From the NCBI GenBank assembly GCA_049997955.1, contig JAEBDY010000008.1, forward strand, positions 1 through 64,000: a stretch of DNA of 64,000 bases. Direction: 5' to 3'. Both the position numbers and the translations under genes were made by a program. Position 1 is the stretch's first letter, and every line of letters begins with the position of its first letter. Shown here one piece after another: positions 44,023 to 52,434 of the stretch. This DNA comes from Umezawaea sp049997955 (GTDB lineage: Bacteria; Actinomycetota; Actinomycetes; Mycobacteriales; Pseudonocardiaceae). The notes beneath the pieces were generated by a model, which worked only from the letters and a program-made list of their open reading frames with translations, was not told the origin of the DNA and did no database searches.

Positions 44023-45459
44023 TCAACCGTTGGGCGTGGTGATGACCGCGAACGTCGAGCCCTGGCCCGCGATGCGGGCGTTGAGCTCGGTGATGACGGT
44101 CTCGATGGGCACGTAGTTGTTCAGCTCCCCGAGCTGGCACGGGCCGGAGCGGGCCTGCTGGCTGCCCTCCAGGATGCCGAGCGCGGAGTGGTCGACCTGG
44201 CTGAACAGGGGGCCGCCGCTGTCGCCCGCGCGGGCGCAGATGTCGGTGTTGATGCCGACGTCGGTGGACAGCACCCGGCCGCACCGCGTGCCGACCAGGT
44301 AGTCCTGGCCCGCGCCGCTGTCGACCGAGTCCGGGTAGTTGATCGCGCTGGAGCCGGACCCGGACGCGCACACGACCCAGCCCGCCTTGATCTCGGCCAG
44401 CGTGTGCGTGCCGGTGATCTGCTCGTCCACCGACGTCGCCTGCTCACCGCAGGGCGTGTCGCCGTTGCTGTCCAGGCCGCCGTTGCGGCAGTACTTCAGC
44501 ACCCGGTTGCGGCCGGTCTGGCCGTCCAGCCAGGTGGTGGCGGTGGCGGAGTCCAGGTAGGGCAGCGCCGCGTAGTCGTAGGGGTAGAGGTTCTTCTCGA
44601 TGCCGTGCTGCTGAAGGACCGCCACGCCGTTGTGCTGGGTCGGCGTGCCGTTGGTCTTGGTCGCCATGCAGTGGCCCGCGGTCAGCACCCACGCCTTGCC
44701 GGGGAAGCCGCCGCCGGTCGAGCGGAGGTTGAAGCCGCTGGTGCAGCCGCCCCACGTGCCGTTGTCCCGCTTCATGTCCAGCCGCAGACCACCGCGCATC
44801 GGGCCGTAGTTCGTGCAGTAGAGCGGGTGGCAGAAGCCCCAGTCCACGTTCGGCGTCGACAGAGGCTGGGGCTTGGCCAGCGGACGGACGACGGCGACAC
44901 CCGGCTCGGCGGCGACCGCGCGCTTCGCGGTGTCCGCGGCGGACGACGTGCCCATGGCCTGCGGCACCCACGCCCGTTCCCACACCACCACGCGGTTCTC
45001 GGTCTCGCTGACCGCGGGCAGGTACACGGCTTCCGGGCCGCTGCCCACCCGCGCGACGATCCGCTCGCGCGCCTCCGCCAAGCCCGCCAGCGAGTGCTCG
45101 ACGGTCCGCGTCCGCACGTGGGACCGGTCCGCCAGCTTCGCCAGGTGCGGGTCCGCGACGGCGGGGTCGGTCATCGCGACGACCAGTTCCCCGCCCGCGG
45201 CGTGGTCGATCCACATGCCGCCGTACTCGCCGCCCGCGTCGCGCCGGAGCGCCTCGTCCAGGCCGTCGGCCTGCTTCTGCAACTCCAGCCTGCGCAGCGC
45301 CTCGCGCTCGGACACGCCGTACGTCTTCACCAGGTACCGCACGGATTCCCGCACCGATTCCCGGTCGATCGACGGCGCCGCCCCCACCGACGGACTCACC
45401 GCCACAGCCATGGCGGCGACCAGCACGGCCACCACCACCGAACGTGCAACCCTGACCAC
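44023..45459 (-). CDS. secreted S1-family serine protease with propeptide
   Basis: 478 residues. Signal peptide to about 28, a propeptide of some 180 residues resembling those of alpha-lytic/streptogrisin proteases, then the protease domain with the triad in VLTAGHC, YDYAALPY and ARAGDSGGPLF. The propeptide should guide folding outside the cell and be cut off. Six or more cysteines fit extracellular disulfides. A natural function is protein scavenging, which would fit the glycan-use locus elsewhere in the window. Confidence 0.9.
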   Translation of the reverse strand: MVRVARSVVVAVLVAAMAVAVSPSVGAAPSIDRESVRESVRYLVKTYGVSEREALRRLELQKQADGLDEALRRDAGGEYGGMWIDHAAGGELVVAMTDPAVADPHLAKLADRSHVRTRTVEHSLAGLAEARERIVARVGSGPEAVYLPAVSETENRVVVWERAWVPQAMGTSSAADTAKRAVAAEPGVAVVRPLAKPQPLSTPNVDWGFCHPLYCTNYGPMRGGLRLDMKRDNGTWGGCTSGFNLRSTGGGFPGKAWVLTAGHCMATKTNGTPTQHNGVAVLQQHGIEKNLYPYDYAALPYLDSATATTWLDGQTGRNRVLKYCRNGGLDSNGDTPCGEQATSVDEQITGTHTLAEIKAGWVVCASGSGSSAINYPDSVDSGAGQDYLVGTRCGRVLSTDVGINTDICARAGDSGGPLFSQVDHSALGILEGSQQARSGPCQLGELNNYVPIETVITELNARIAGQGSTFAVITTPNG

Positions 45460-45565
45460 GGACTCCCCCTGTCGTCAACGGAACAGGGTCACTCCAGCAG
45501 TCGGCGCCCGGCCGGGTCCGGTGAACGGGGAAGGTTGGGGCAGTCGGACCAACGGGGTGGCGCGT

Positions 45566-46924
45566 TCAGCGCTGGATGGACTTGACCTCGCAGAACTCGT
45601 CCAGCCCGAAACGGCCGAACTCGCGGCCGTTCCCGGATTGGCGGTAGCCGCCGAAGGGCGCGCTGGTGTTGAACGGGCCGCCGTTGATGTCGACCTGGCC
45701 GGTGCGCAGGCGTTTCGCGACGGCCAGCGCGCGGTCGGGGTCGGCGGAGAAGACGGCGCCCGCGAGGCCGTAGACGGTGGCGTTGGCGATGCGGACGGCG
45801 TCGTCCTCGTCGGTGTACGGCATGACCGACAGGACCGGGCCGAAGATCTCCTCCTGGGCGATGGTCATGTCGGTGGTGACGCCGCCGAACACCGTCGGGG
45901 CCACGTAGGCGCCCTGGTCGAGGGGTGCGTCCGGGCCGCCGAGCGCCAGGGTCGCGCCCTCCTCGACGCCGCGCCGGATGTAGCCGACCACCCGGTCGCG
46001 CTGGGCCGCGGACACGGCGGGGCCGATGCGGGTCGTGGGATCGGCGGGGTCGGCGGAGCGGTACTTCGAGGCCGCCGCGACGGCCAGTTCGAGCGCCTCG
46101 TCGTGGCGGTCGGCGGGGACCAGGAGCCTGGTCCAGGCGCTGCACGCCTGGCCGTTGTTCATGAACGCGTTGGCCACGCCGATCTTCACCGCGCGGCCGA
46201 GGTCGGCGTCGTCGAGGACCACGCAGGCGGACTTGCCGCCCAGTTCCAGCGCCACCCGCTTGACGGTCTCGGCGGCCAGCGCGGACACGCGGCGACCCGC
46301 CTTCGTGGAACCGGTGAACGACACCATGTCCACGTCCGGGTGACTGACGAGCGCTTCGCCGACGACCGGGCCGGTGCCGTGGACCAGGCTGAACGCGCCT
46401 TCCGGAACGCCCGCGGCGGTGATGACCGAGGCCAGCAGGTCGGCGGTCATCGGGGCCAGCTCACTGGGCTTGAGCACGACGGTGTTGCCCGCGGCCAGCG
46501 CGGGAACGACCTTGGCGACCATCTGCTGGAGCGGGAAGTTCCACGGCGTGATCGCGGCGACGACACCGATCGGCTCGCGCAGCACCAGCGAGTTCCCGAT
46601 CTCCTCGCCGTCGAAGTAGCCCCGCTCCAGCACGTCGGCGACGCCGTTGGCGATGCCGACGGGGTTCGGGACCTGCACCTTCGTGGCGAACGTGAGGGGC
46701 GTGCCCATCTCGGCGGTCATGGTGGCGGCGAACTCGGCGGTGCGCTCGACCATGCCCTCGGCGATCCGCCGGACGACCTTCACCCGCTCGTCCACGGACG
46801 TGGCGGACCAGGCGGGGAAGGCCTCGACGGCGGCGGCGACCGCGGCGTCGACGTCCGCGGGAGTGCCCGCGGCGACCGTGCCGATCACCGCTCCGGTTGC
46901 CGGGTTGACGACCTCGATGTCCAT
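45566..46924 (-). CDS. aldehyde dehydrogenase family protein
   Basis: 452 residues, slightly short for the family because the N-terminal arm is trimmed. TPWNFPLQQ, FTGSTKAGRRV, the general base in ELGGKSACVV and the nucleophile in NNGQACSAWTR are all present. It oxidises an aldehyde with NAD(P); the substrate is not predictable. It is separated from the upstream reductase by an 18-bp hairpin terminator and thus has its own promoter. Confidence 0.93.
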   Translation of the reverse strand: MDIEVVNPATGAVIGTVAAGTPADVDAAVAAAVEAFPAWSATSVDERVKVVRRIAEGMVERTAEFAATMTAEMGTPLTFATKVQVPNPVGIANGVADVLERGYFDGEEIGNSLVLREPIGVVAAITPWNFPLQQMVAKVVPALAAGNTVVLKPSELAPMTADLLASVITAAGVPEGAFSLVHGTGPVVGEALVSHPDVDMVSFTGSTKAGRRVSALAAETVKRVALELGGKSACVVLDDADLGRAVKIGVANAFMNNGQACSAWTRLLVPADRHDEALELAVAAASKYRSADPADPTTRIGPAVSAAQRDRVVGYIRRGVEEGATLALGGPDAPLDQGAYVAPTVFGGVTTDMTIAQEEIFGPVLSVMPYTDEDDAVRIANATVYGLAGAVFSADPDRALAVAKRLRTGQVDINGGPFNTSAPFGGYRQSGNGREFGRFGLDEFCEVKSIQR

Positions 46925-46954
46925 GAACCCACTCCCGACCCTGTGACACCTGAA

Positions 46955-46999
46955 ACGCCGAACGCCCCCAGGGTGTCACATCCTGGGGGCGTTCGGCGT
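46955..46999 (-). terminator. terminator of the Rv2466c-like gene
   Basis: 18-bp perfect inverted repeat ACGCCGAACGCCCCCAGG / CCTGGGGGCGTTCGGCGT with a 9-base loop; the strongest hairpin terminator in the window. Confidence 0.88.
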
Positions 47000-47007
47000 C
47001 AGGGGGC

Positions 47008-47622
47008 TCAGGAGAAGTCGAGGTCACCCGTCCGGGTGCGCTTGAGCTCGAAGAAGTACGGGTAGTCGGCCAGCAGCCGGGCGCCGTCGAAGACCTTGCC
47101 CGCCTCCTCGCCCTTCGGGATCTTGGTCAGCACCGGGCCGAAGAACGCGACGCCGTCGATGTGGATGGTCGGCGTGCCGACGTCCATGCCGACCGGGTCC
47201 ATGCCGCGGTGGTGGCTCGCCTTGAGCTCCTCGTCGTACTCGGTCGACGTGGCAGCCTCGGCCAGCTCAGGAGGCAGGCCGACCTCGTCGAGAGCGGCCT
47301 TGATGACGCTGTCGTAGTCCTTGTCCGCCTCGTTGTGCAGGCGGGTGCCGAGGGCGGCGTACAGCGCGGGCAGCACCTCGTTGCCGTGCGCCTTCTCCGC
47401 CGCGATGGCCACGCGCACCGGGCCCCACCCCTTGTCCATCAGGTCGCGGTACTGCTCGGGCAGGTCGCGACCCTCGTTGAGGACGGAGAGGCTCATCACG
47501 TGGAAGCTGAGGTCGATGTCCCGGACCTTCTCGACCTCGAGGATCCAGCGGGACGTGATCCAGGCGAACGGACACAAGGGGTCGAAGTAGAAGTCGACCT
47601 TCGCCCTGGCCTCTGACGACAT
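47008..47622 (-). CDS. mycothiol-dependent DsbA-like reductase (Rv2466c family)
   Basis: 204 residues. The match to Rv2466c of M. tuberculosis extends along the whole protein (TSRWILEVEKVRDIDLSFHV, WGPVRVAIAAEKAHGNEVL, DVGTPTIHIDGVAFFGPVL). The redox motif is CPFA, where Rv2466c has CPWC, so only Cys17 remains and chemistry should proceed by a mycothiol-mixed disulfide alone. Cytoplasmic. Divergent from pepN. Confidence 0.9.
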   Translation of the reverse strand: MSSEARAKVDFYFDPLCPFAWITSRWILEVEKVRDIDLSFHVMSLSVLNEGRDLPEQYRDLMDKGWGPVRVAIAAEKAHGNEVLPALYAALGTRLHNEADKDYDSVIKAALDEVGLPPELAEAATSTEYDEELKASHHRGMDPVGMDVGTPTIHIDGVAFFGPVLTKIPKGEEAGKVFDGARLLADYPYFFELKRTRTGDLDFS

Positions 47623-47841
47623 GTGGGAAGCCCCATTCCTGTTCACGTTGGGTGCGGGCGTCGGATGAGGGACGCCACGAACAGAGCAACAACACGCGGA
47701 CGACAGGTCTTCCCGATCCTGGAGTCCACTTCCGGCGGTGTCACGTGATTGGATGCGGATGTCTCGTGTCACGGACATGACGACTTCCCATTCCGACGAC
47801 GTCGGTGTCGAGCACGGGGGCGCCGGCAGACGAGGTGACCA

Positions 47842-50406
47842 GTGGCGGCACCCAACCTCACTCGCGACCAGGCCCAGCAGCGCGCGGCGCTGCTGGAAGT
47901 CGACTCCTACCGGATCGAGCTGGACCTGACGGACGGCGGCGGGAAGCCGGGTTCGGAGACGTTCCGCTCGACGTGCACGGTTGCGTTCCGCAGCCTGACC
48001 GCGGAGGCGTCGACCTGGATCGACATCGTGGCCGCCACCGTGCACCGGGCCGTGCTCAACGGGGTGGAGCTGGACGTCTCCGGCTACCGCGAGGAGGACG
48101 GCATCCCGCTGACGGGCCTCGCGGACGTCAACGAGCTGACCGTCGAGGCCGACTGCCGGTACATGAACACCGGCGAGGGCCTGCACCGGTTCGTCGACCC
48201 GGTCGACGGCGGCGTGTACCTGTACTCCCAGTTCGAGACGGCCGACGCCAAGCGGATGTTCGCCTGCTTCGACCAGCCCGACCTGAAGTCCGTCTACGAC
48301 ATCACCGTGACGGCGCCGACGGACTGGAAGGTCATCTCCAACTCGGCGATCGAGTCCACTGAGGACGCTCCCGGCGGCGCGGACAGGCACCACTTCGGCA
48401 TCACGAAGCCGATGTCGACGTACCTGGTCGCGCTGGTGGCGGGCCCGTACGCGGAGTGGCGCGACGAGTTCGTCGACGGCGACTTCACCATCCCGCTCGG
48501 CCTGTACTGCCGCGCGTCCCTCGCGCCGCACATGGACGCCGAGCGGCTGTTCACCGAGACCAAGCAGGGTTTCGGCTTCTACCACGAGGCCTTCGGCGTC
48601 AAGTACCCGTTCGGGAAGTACGACCAGTGCTTCGTGCCGGAGTTCAACGCGGGCGCGATGGAGAACGCGGGCTGCGTGACGTTCCTGGAGGACTACGTCT
48701 TCCGGAGCCGGGTCACGCGCTACCTCTACGAGCGCCGGTCCGAGACCGTGCTGCACGAGATGGCGCACATGTGGTTCGGCGACCTCGTCACCATGCGCTG
48801 GTGGGACGACCTGTGGCTGAACGAGTCCTTCGCCACCTGGGCGTCGGTGCTCGCGCAGGCCGAGGCCACCGAGTACAAGCACGCGTGGACCACGTTCGCG
48901 AAGATCGAGAAGTCGTGGGCGTACCGGCAGGACCAGCTGCCCTCGACGCACCCCGTCGCGGCGGACATCCAGGACCTCCAGGCCGTCGAGGTCAACTTCG
49001 ACGGCATCACCTACGCCAAGGGCGCCTCGGTGCTCAAGCAGCTCGTGGCGTACGTGGGGCTGGAGAACTTCCTCGCGGGCCTGCGGGTCTACTTCGCCAA
49101 GCACGCGTGGGGCAACGCCACCCTGGCGGACCTGCTCGGCGCGCTGGAGGAGGCGTCGAGCCGCGACCTGTCGTGGTGGAGCGCCCAGTGGCTGGAGACG
49201 ACGGGCCTGAACCCGTTGCGCCCCAAGTTCTCCGTGGACACCAACGGCCACTTCACCGACTTCGCCGTGCTGCAGAGCGGCGCCCGGCCGGGCGCGGGCG
49301 AGCTGCGCACGCACCGGATCGCGGTCGGCGTGTACGACGACGACGGCAGCGGCAAGCTCGTCCGCACGCAGCGGGTGGAGCTGGACATCACCGGTGAGCG
49401 CACCGAGGTGCCCGAGCTGGTCGGTCTGCCGCGCGGCAAGCTGGTGCTGGTCAACGACGACGACCTCACCTACTGCACGATGCGGCTCGACCCGGACTCG
49501 CTGACCACGCTGGTCGACCGGATCGCCGACATCGCCGAGCCGCTGGCGCGCACGCTGTGCTGGTCCGCGGTGTGGGAGATGACCCGTGAGGCCGAGCTGA
49601 AGGCCCGCGACTTCGTGAACCTCGTCCTGGGCGGTCTGCACGCGGAGACCGAGGTCGGCGTCGTGCAGCGACTGCTGCTCCAGGCGCAGACCGCGCTGTC
49701 GTCCTACGCCGACGCCTCGTGGCGCGACGAGGGCTGGCGCAGGTTCACCACCAAGACCCTGGAACTGGTGCGCGCCGCCCCGCCCGGTTCCGACCACCAG
49801 CTGGCGTTCGCGAACGCCCTCGCGGGCTCGGTGCTCGACGACTCGGCACTGGCCGTGATCCGCGGGTGGTACGACGGCACCGACGTGCTGGACGGCCTGG
49901 AGGTCGACACCGACCTCCGCTGGCGGCTCCTCCAGTCGCTCACCGCGCACGGCGCGGCGGGCCTGCCGGAGATCCAGGCGGAGGAGGAGCGCGACCCCAC
50001 CGCCACCGGTCACCGCCGCGCCGAGTCGTCACGGGCCCTGCGCCCGACGGTCGAGGCCAAGGACGAGGCGTGGGACCGCGCGGTCAACGACGACGACATC
50101 CCCAACGCCGTCAGCGAAGCCATCATCGGCGGCATCCCGCACCCGTCGCAGAAGGCGCTGCTGGCGCCGTACGTGGAGCGGTACTTCGCGGATGTGAGCG
50201 GGGTGTGGGAACGCCGGTCCAGCGAACGCGCGCAGTCGATGGTGGTCGGGCTGTTCCCGGCTTGGTCGATCACGGCCGAGACCGTGAAGGCGTCGGACGA
50301 GTGGCTGGCGTCGGCGGAGCACCCGCCCGCGCTGCGGAGGCTCGTGTCGGAGGGCAGGGCGGGAATCGTCCGAGCGCTCGCGGCACAGGAGTTCGACAGG
50401 TCCTGA
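47842..50406 (+). CDS. pepN: aminopeptidase N (M1 family)
   Basis: 854 residues. The exopeptidase motif GAMEN near 270, zinc site HEMAHMW...NESFATW at about 304-333, and the C-terminal helical ERAP-like domain are all present. It removes N-terminal residues from peptides in the cytoplasm, downstream of Clp and other proteases. GTG 47842 has GAGG 6 bases upstream. Confidence 0.95.
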   Translation: MAAPNLTRDQAQQRAALLEVDSYRIELDLTDGGGKPGSETFRSTCTVAFRSLTAEASTWIDIVAATVHRAVLNGVELDVSGYREEDGIPLTGLADVNELTVEADCRYMNTGEGLHRFVDPVDGGVYLYSQFETADAKRMFACFDQPDLKSVYDITVTAPTDWKVISNSAIESTEDAPGGADRHHFGITKPMSTYLVALVAGPYAEWRDEFVDGDFTIPLGLYCRASLAPHMDAERLFTETKQGFGFYHEAFGVKYPFGKYDQCFVPEFNAGAMENAGCVTFLEDYVFRSRVTRYLYERRSETVLHEMAHMWFGDLVTMRWWDDLWLNESFATWASVLAQAEATEYKHAWTTFAKIEKSWAYRQDQLPSTHPVAADIQDLQAVEVNFDGITYAKGASVLKQLVAYVGLENFLAGLRVYFAKHAWGNATLADLLGALEEASSRDLSWWSAQWLETTGLNPLRPKFSVDTNGHFTDFAVLQSGARPGAGELRTHRIAVGVYDDDGSGKLVRTQRVELDITGERTEVPELVGLPRGKLVLVNDDDLTYCTMRLDPDSLTTLVDRIADIAEPLARTLCWSAVWEMTREAELKARDFVNLVLGGLHAETEVGVVQRLLLQAQTALSSYADASWRDEGWRRFTTKTLELVRAAPPGSDHQLAFANALAGSVLDDSALAVIRGWYDGTDVLDGLEVDTDLRWRLLQSLTAHGAAGLPEIQAEEERDPTATGHRRAESSRALRPTVEAKDEAWDRAVNDDDIPNAVSEAIIGGIPHPSQKALLAPYVERYFADVSGVWERRSSERAQSMVVGLFPAWSITAETVKASDEWLASAEHPPALRRLVSEGRAGIVRALAAQEFDRS

Positions 50407-50411
50407 GTGGT

Positions 50412-50448
50412 CGGTGGGGTGGGAACGAGGACAGTTCCCACCCCACCG
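50412..50448 (+). terminator. terminator of pepN
   Basis: 15-bp perfect inverted repeat CGGTGGGGTGGGAAC / GTTCCCACCCCACCG with a 7-base loop. Confidence 0.85.
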
Positions 50449-50657
50449 GTGCCGGGTTTTTCCCGTTTTGATGGTTACTGTCGGTTCTGTTGCGGGGTCT
50501 GGGGCCTGCCCGGCCAGGCTGGCGCACCGACTGCGCGCCAACACCTGCCGCGCGGTCCAAGTGACCCACCAGCCGACCCGTCAGCGCTGGTCGGCGCACT
50601 GACACCGCCGCCCGGTCCGGGTGACCCACCGCTGAAGCCGAGGCCAGAGCCGCAGAC

Positions 50658-50774
50658 GTGGCCGATTTTACTCGGGGATTTGACCCTTAAATTGGAGATC
50701 GGGCAGGCTTTCGGGACTGCCCTTTTAGCCCGATCAAGGGGCAAATCGAGGGGTCCCCGAGTCAAATCGGCCAC
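50658..50774. repeat. 117-nt long hairpin element
   Basis: Outer arms of 21 bp (50658-50678 and 50754-50774) are complementary with one mismatch. Inside, further pairing is possible (GATTTGACCCTT against AAGGGGCAAATC with a mismatch, ATCGGGC against GCCCGAT). The apex is GGGCAG / CTGCCC. It resembles a small non-autonomous element or a structured RNA. Confidence 0.7.
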
Positions 50775-50820
50775 AGCACGACGGCGGCTGGGCCAGTGCT
50801 GTGGTGGCCGGGAGCCACTA

Positions 50821-50940
50821 TCGGCTGCGTGCGGCCACTAGGAGCCGAAGCCTGCTCCTCGTCTCTGTCGGAAACCGCAGTTGGCTGCGTGCGGTCGCTG
50901 GAAATCGAAGCCCACGGCTTGTCGGACCCGCGCGTAGAGG
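50821..50940. repeat. 60-bp imperfect tandem repeat, two units
   Basis: Both units contain GGCTGCGTGCGG (50823 and 50883), followed by aligned CGAAGCC and GTC blocks, with scattered mismatches. Confidence 0.55.
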
Positions 50941-51091
50941 TCGCGATGGTTCCCCCTACGCCACCCCGCTCGCGCAATTGTCTCGATCATTTTCCTTGAT
51001 TTGTCAAGGCGGGAAAGATGCCTTGACAAACGAAGAAAAATGCTGAGGGCGCTTCGGATCGGGGCGGCGGAGGGGGAGTGCGTCGGGTCGG

Positions 51092-51275
51092 GTGCGTGCT
51101 TCCGCTTGTCGGGTGGGTCTAGGCCGTACGTCCGCTTGCTGGGTGGATCGCTTGCGTGCTTCCGCTTTGCCGCGTCGAGTCGGTTGCGTGCTTTCGCCCT
51201 GCTACGACGGGGCGCTTGCGTGCTTCGCCTGCTGCGCCGGGTCTTGTTGCGTGCGCCTGCTGGGCGTTGGCGGGT
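51092..51275. repeat. degenerate 30-bp tandem repeat, six units
   Basis: Units start near 51092, 51125, 51152, 51184, 51216 and 51246. The consensus is roughly TTGCGTGCTTCCGCTTGC followed by TGGGT-like sequence. Too degenerate for recent slippage. Confidence 0.6.
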
Positions 51276-51325
51276 CTGTTGATGCTTCGACTTTTGGTCG
51301 TGGGTCTGGTTTTGCGCCTGACAGC

Positions 51326-51363
51326 GACAAGGCCGCGCCCGGTTGATCGGGTGCGGCCTTGTC
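51326..51363 (-). terminator. terminator of the DUF5130-type gene
   Basis: 15-bp inverted repeat GACAAGGCCGCGCCC / GGGTGCGGCCTTGTC with one G-T pair and an 8-base loop, 15 bp after the stop. Confidence 0.8.
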
Positions 51364-51378
51364 GTTGTCGTTGGTGGG

Positions 51379-51864
51379 TCAGCCTTTGTGGGAGCCTGCC
51401 TGGTCGGTGAGCATGCGCAGGCCGCCTACGATGCCGCCTGCGATGTCGCCCTCCTTGAAGGACGCGACCATGCTCATCACTGCCAGCTTTGCGCCCCGGT
51501 CGTTGACGCGGCGGTGGGATTCCTCGCCGGTCACGACCTCCACCACGCGTTGGCCCGGTGAGACCGCGATCAGCACCGAGTGCGCCGCGCGGGCGCCGAT
51601 GCTGGCGTGCAGGGCTTCCGCGCTGGTTCGGCTGTCGCCGTCCAGCGGGCCCAGGTAGACGCTGAAGTCCAGGCCCGTGTCGCGACTGGAGAGGGTCAGC
51701 GCCTCGTCCAGGCTGGCCAGCTGGTTCGGCGTGAACGGCAGGGTTGGCGCGTGCGGTTCGTACATGCGCGCTACGGACAGCCTGCCGCTGCTGGTGATCA
51801 CCTCGCCGAGGGCCAGGTCGGACGGGTCCAACTGCTGACGCTGGGCCACTTCACCAGTTGCCAC
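51379..51864 (-). CDS. DUF5130-type protein
   Basis: 161 residues from GTG 51864, chosen because GGGGAGG stands 5 bases upstream; the GTG at 51870 is too close. FSVYLGPLDGDSRTSAEALH, VLIAVSPGQRVVEVVTGEES and the tail VASFKEGDIAGGIVGGLRML match a conserved actinobacterial family related to TPM domains. No membrane segment. Its start overlaps the small membrane-protein gene, so the two are made together. Confidence 0.8.
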   Translation of the reverse strand: MATGEVAQRQQLDPSDLALGEVITSSGRLSVARMYEPHAPTLPFTPNQLASLDEALTLSSRDTGLDFSVYLGPLDGDSRTSAEALHASIGARAAHSVLIAVSPGQRVVEVVTGEESHRRVNDRGAKLAVMSMVASFKEGDIAGGIVGGLRMLTDQAGSHKG

Positions 51865-52108
51865 GGGCACCTCCCCTGGCGGTGCGCGCGGGCACGGCGC
51901 CGCCGGTCTCTGCGGCGTCGGACGTGTGGTGGGTCGAGCTGACCCCGGCCGGGTTTCCGCTCCACCACACCGGTGCGTAGCCCCACTCCTGCCCAGGGCG
52001 GTACCGGGTGATGCGGGTGGCCTTAGGCCTCAGCGTCAGTAGCGTGATCACGCCGTAGATGGCCAGCGGGATCAGCGCGAAGACGAGCACGGTCTCCACG
52101 ATGGTCAC
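51851..52108 (-). CDS. small single-helix membrane protein
   Basis: 85 residues. One N-terminal helix (MTIVETVLVFALIPLAIYGV) is followed by a conserved YRPGQEWGYAPVWWSGNPAG motif and a disordered tail. This short family is widespread in actinobacteria beside the DUF5130 gene; its function is not known to me. Confidence 0.75.
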   Translation of the reverse strand: MTIVETVLVFALIPLAIYGVITLLTLRPKATRITRYRPGQEWGYAPVWWSGNPAGVSSTHHTSDAAETGGAVPARTARGGARGNW

Positions 52109-52434
52109 GGCGGCTACGGTAACCGATCGCCCACGTGAGGGCGCTCCCAGGTGCGCATCGACCCGTCCGGCCCGGCCCGGCTTGAACCGTCGGCGGCGCG
52201 GGAACCCCAGGGGCCACTACACACCGTGTCCAGACGGTGACAATTGCCGCAGTGAAGGGCGTTCACGCGGGTCAACGGGTGCGGCCGGACGGTCTCCGAC
52301 CGTCCGGCGGCGGACGGCGGCCGATTTGGCGTCTTGTTTCCTGGCCACTCGGCTTCTAGCTTTTCACCTATACGGGTCTTGCATTTCCTCTATCGAGGGC
52401 AATCTGAGCCTCAACGAGTCCAGGAGGACACCAC
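52109..52434. other. 326-bp divergent control region
   Basis: Lies between the small membrane-protein gene and the SVRIT-repeat gene. It holds an 11-bp perfect hairpin GCCGGACGGTC-TCC-GACCGTCCGGC (52284-52308). A plausible promoter for the repeat gene follows. Confidence 0.5.
52334..52362 (+). promoter_or_regulatory. possible promoter of the SVRIT-repeat gene
   Basis: TTGTTT and TAGCTT separated by 17 bp, about 73 bp before the start codon, in a locally AT-richer stretch. Confidence 0.3.

Larger units (their letters stand above)
50449..51378. other. 930-bp structured non-coding region
   Basis: No frame here has a convincing start and codon bias. It contains a 117-nt hairpin, a 60-bp imperfect tandem repeat, an 11-bp inverted repeat TTTGTCAAGGC / GCCTTGACAAA (51000-51030), a six-unit degenerate 30-bp repeat and a terminator. 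Local AT-rich stretches (around 50,990-51,045) differ from the flanks. Confidence 0.6.

Noticed and set aside
47008..50013. 1001-residue minus-strand frame
   Set aside because: Only the last 204 residues (Rv2466c-like) are real; the rest is the antisense of pepN.
51092..51275. CRISPR array in the non-coding region
   Set aside because: Units are contiguous and degenerate throughout, with no spacer-like unique segments.
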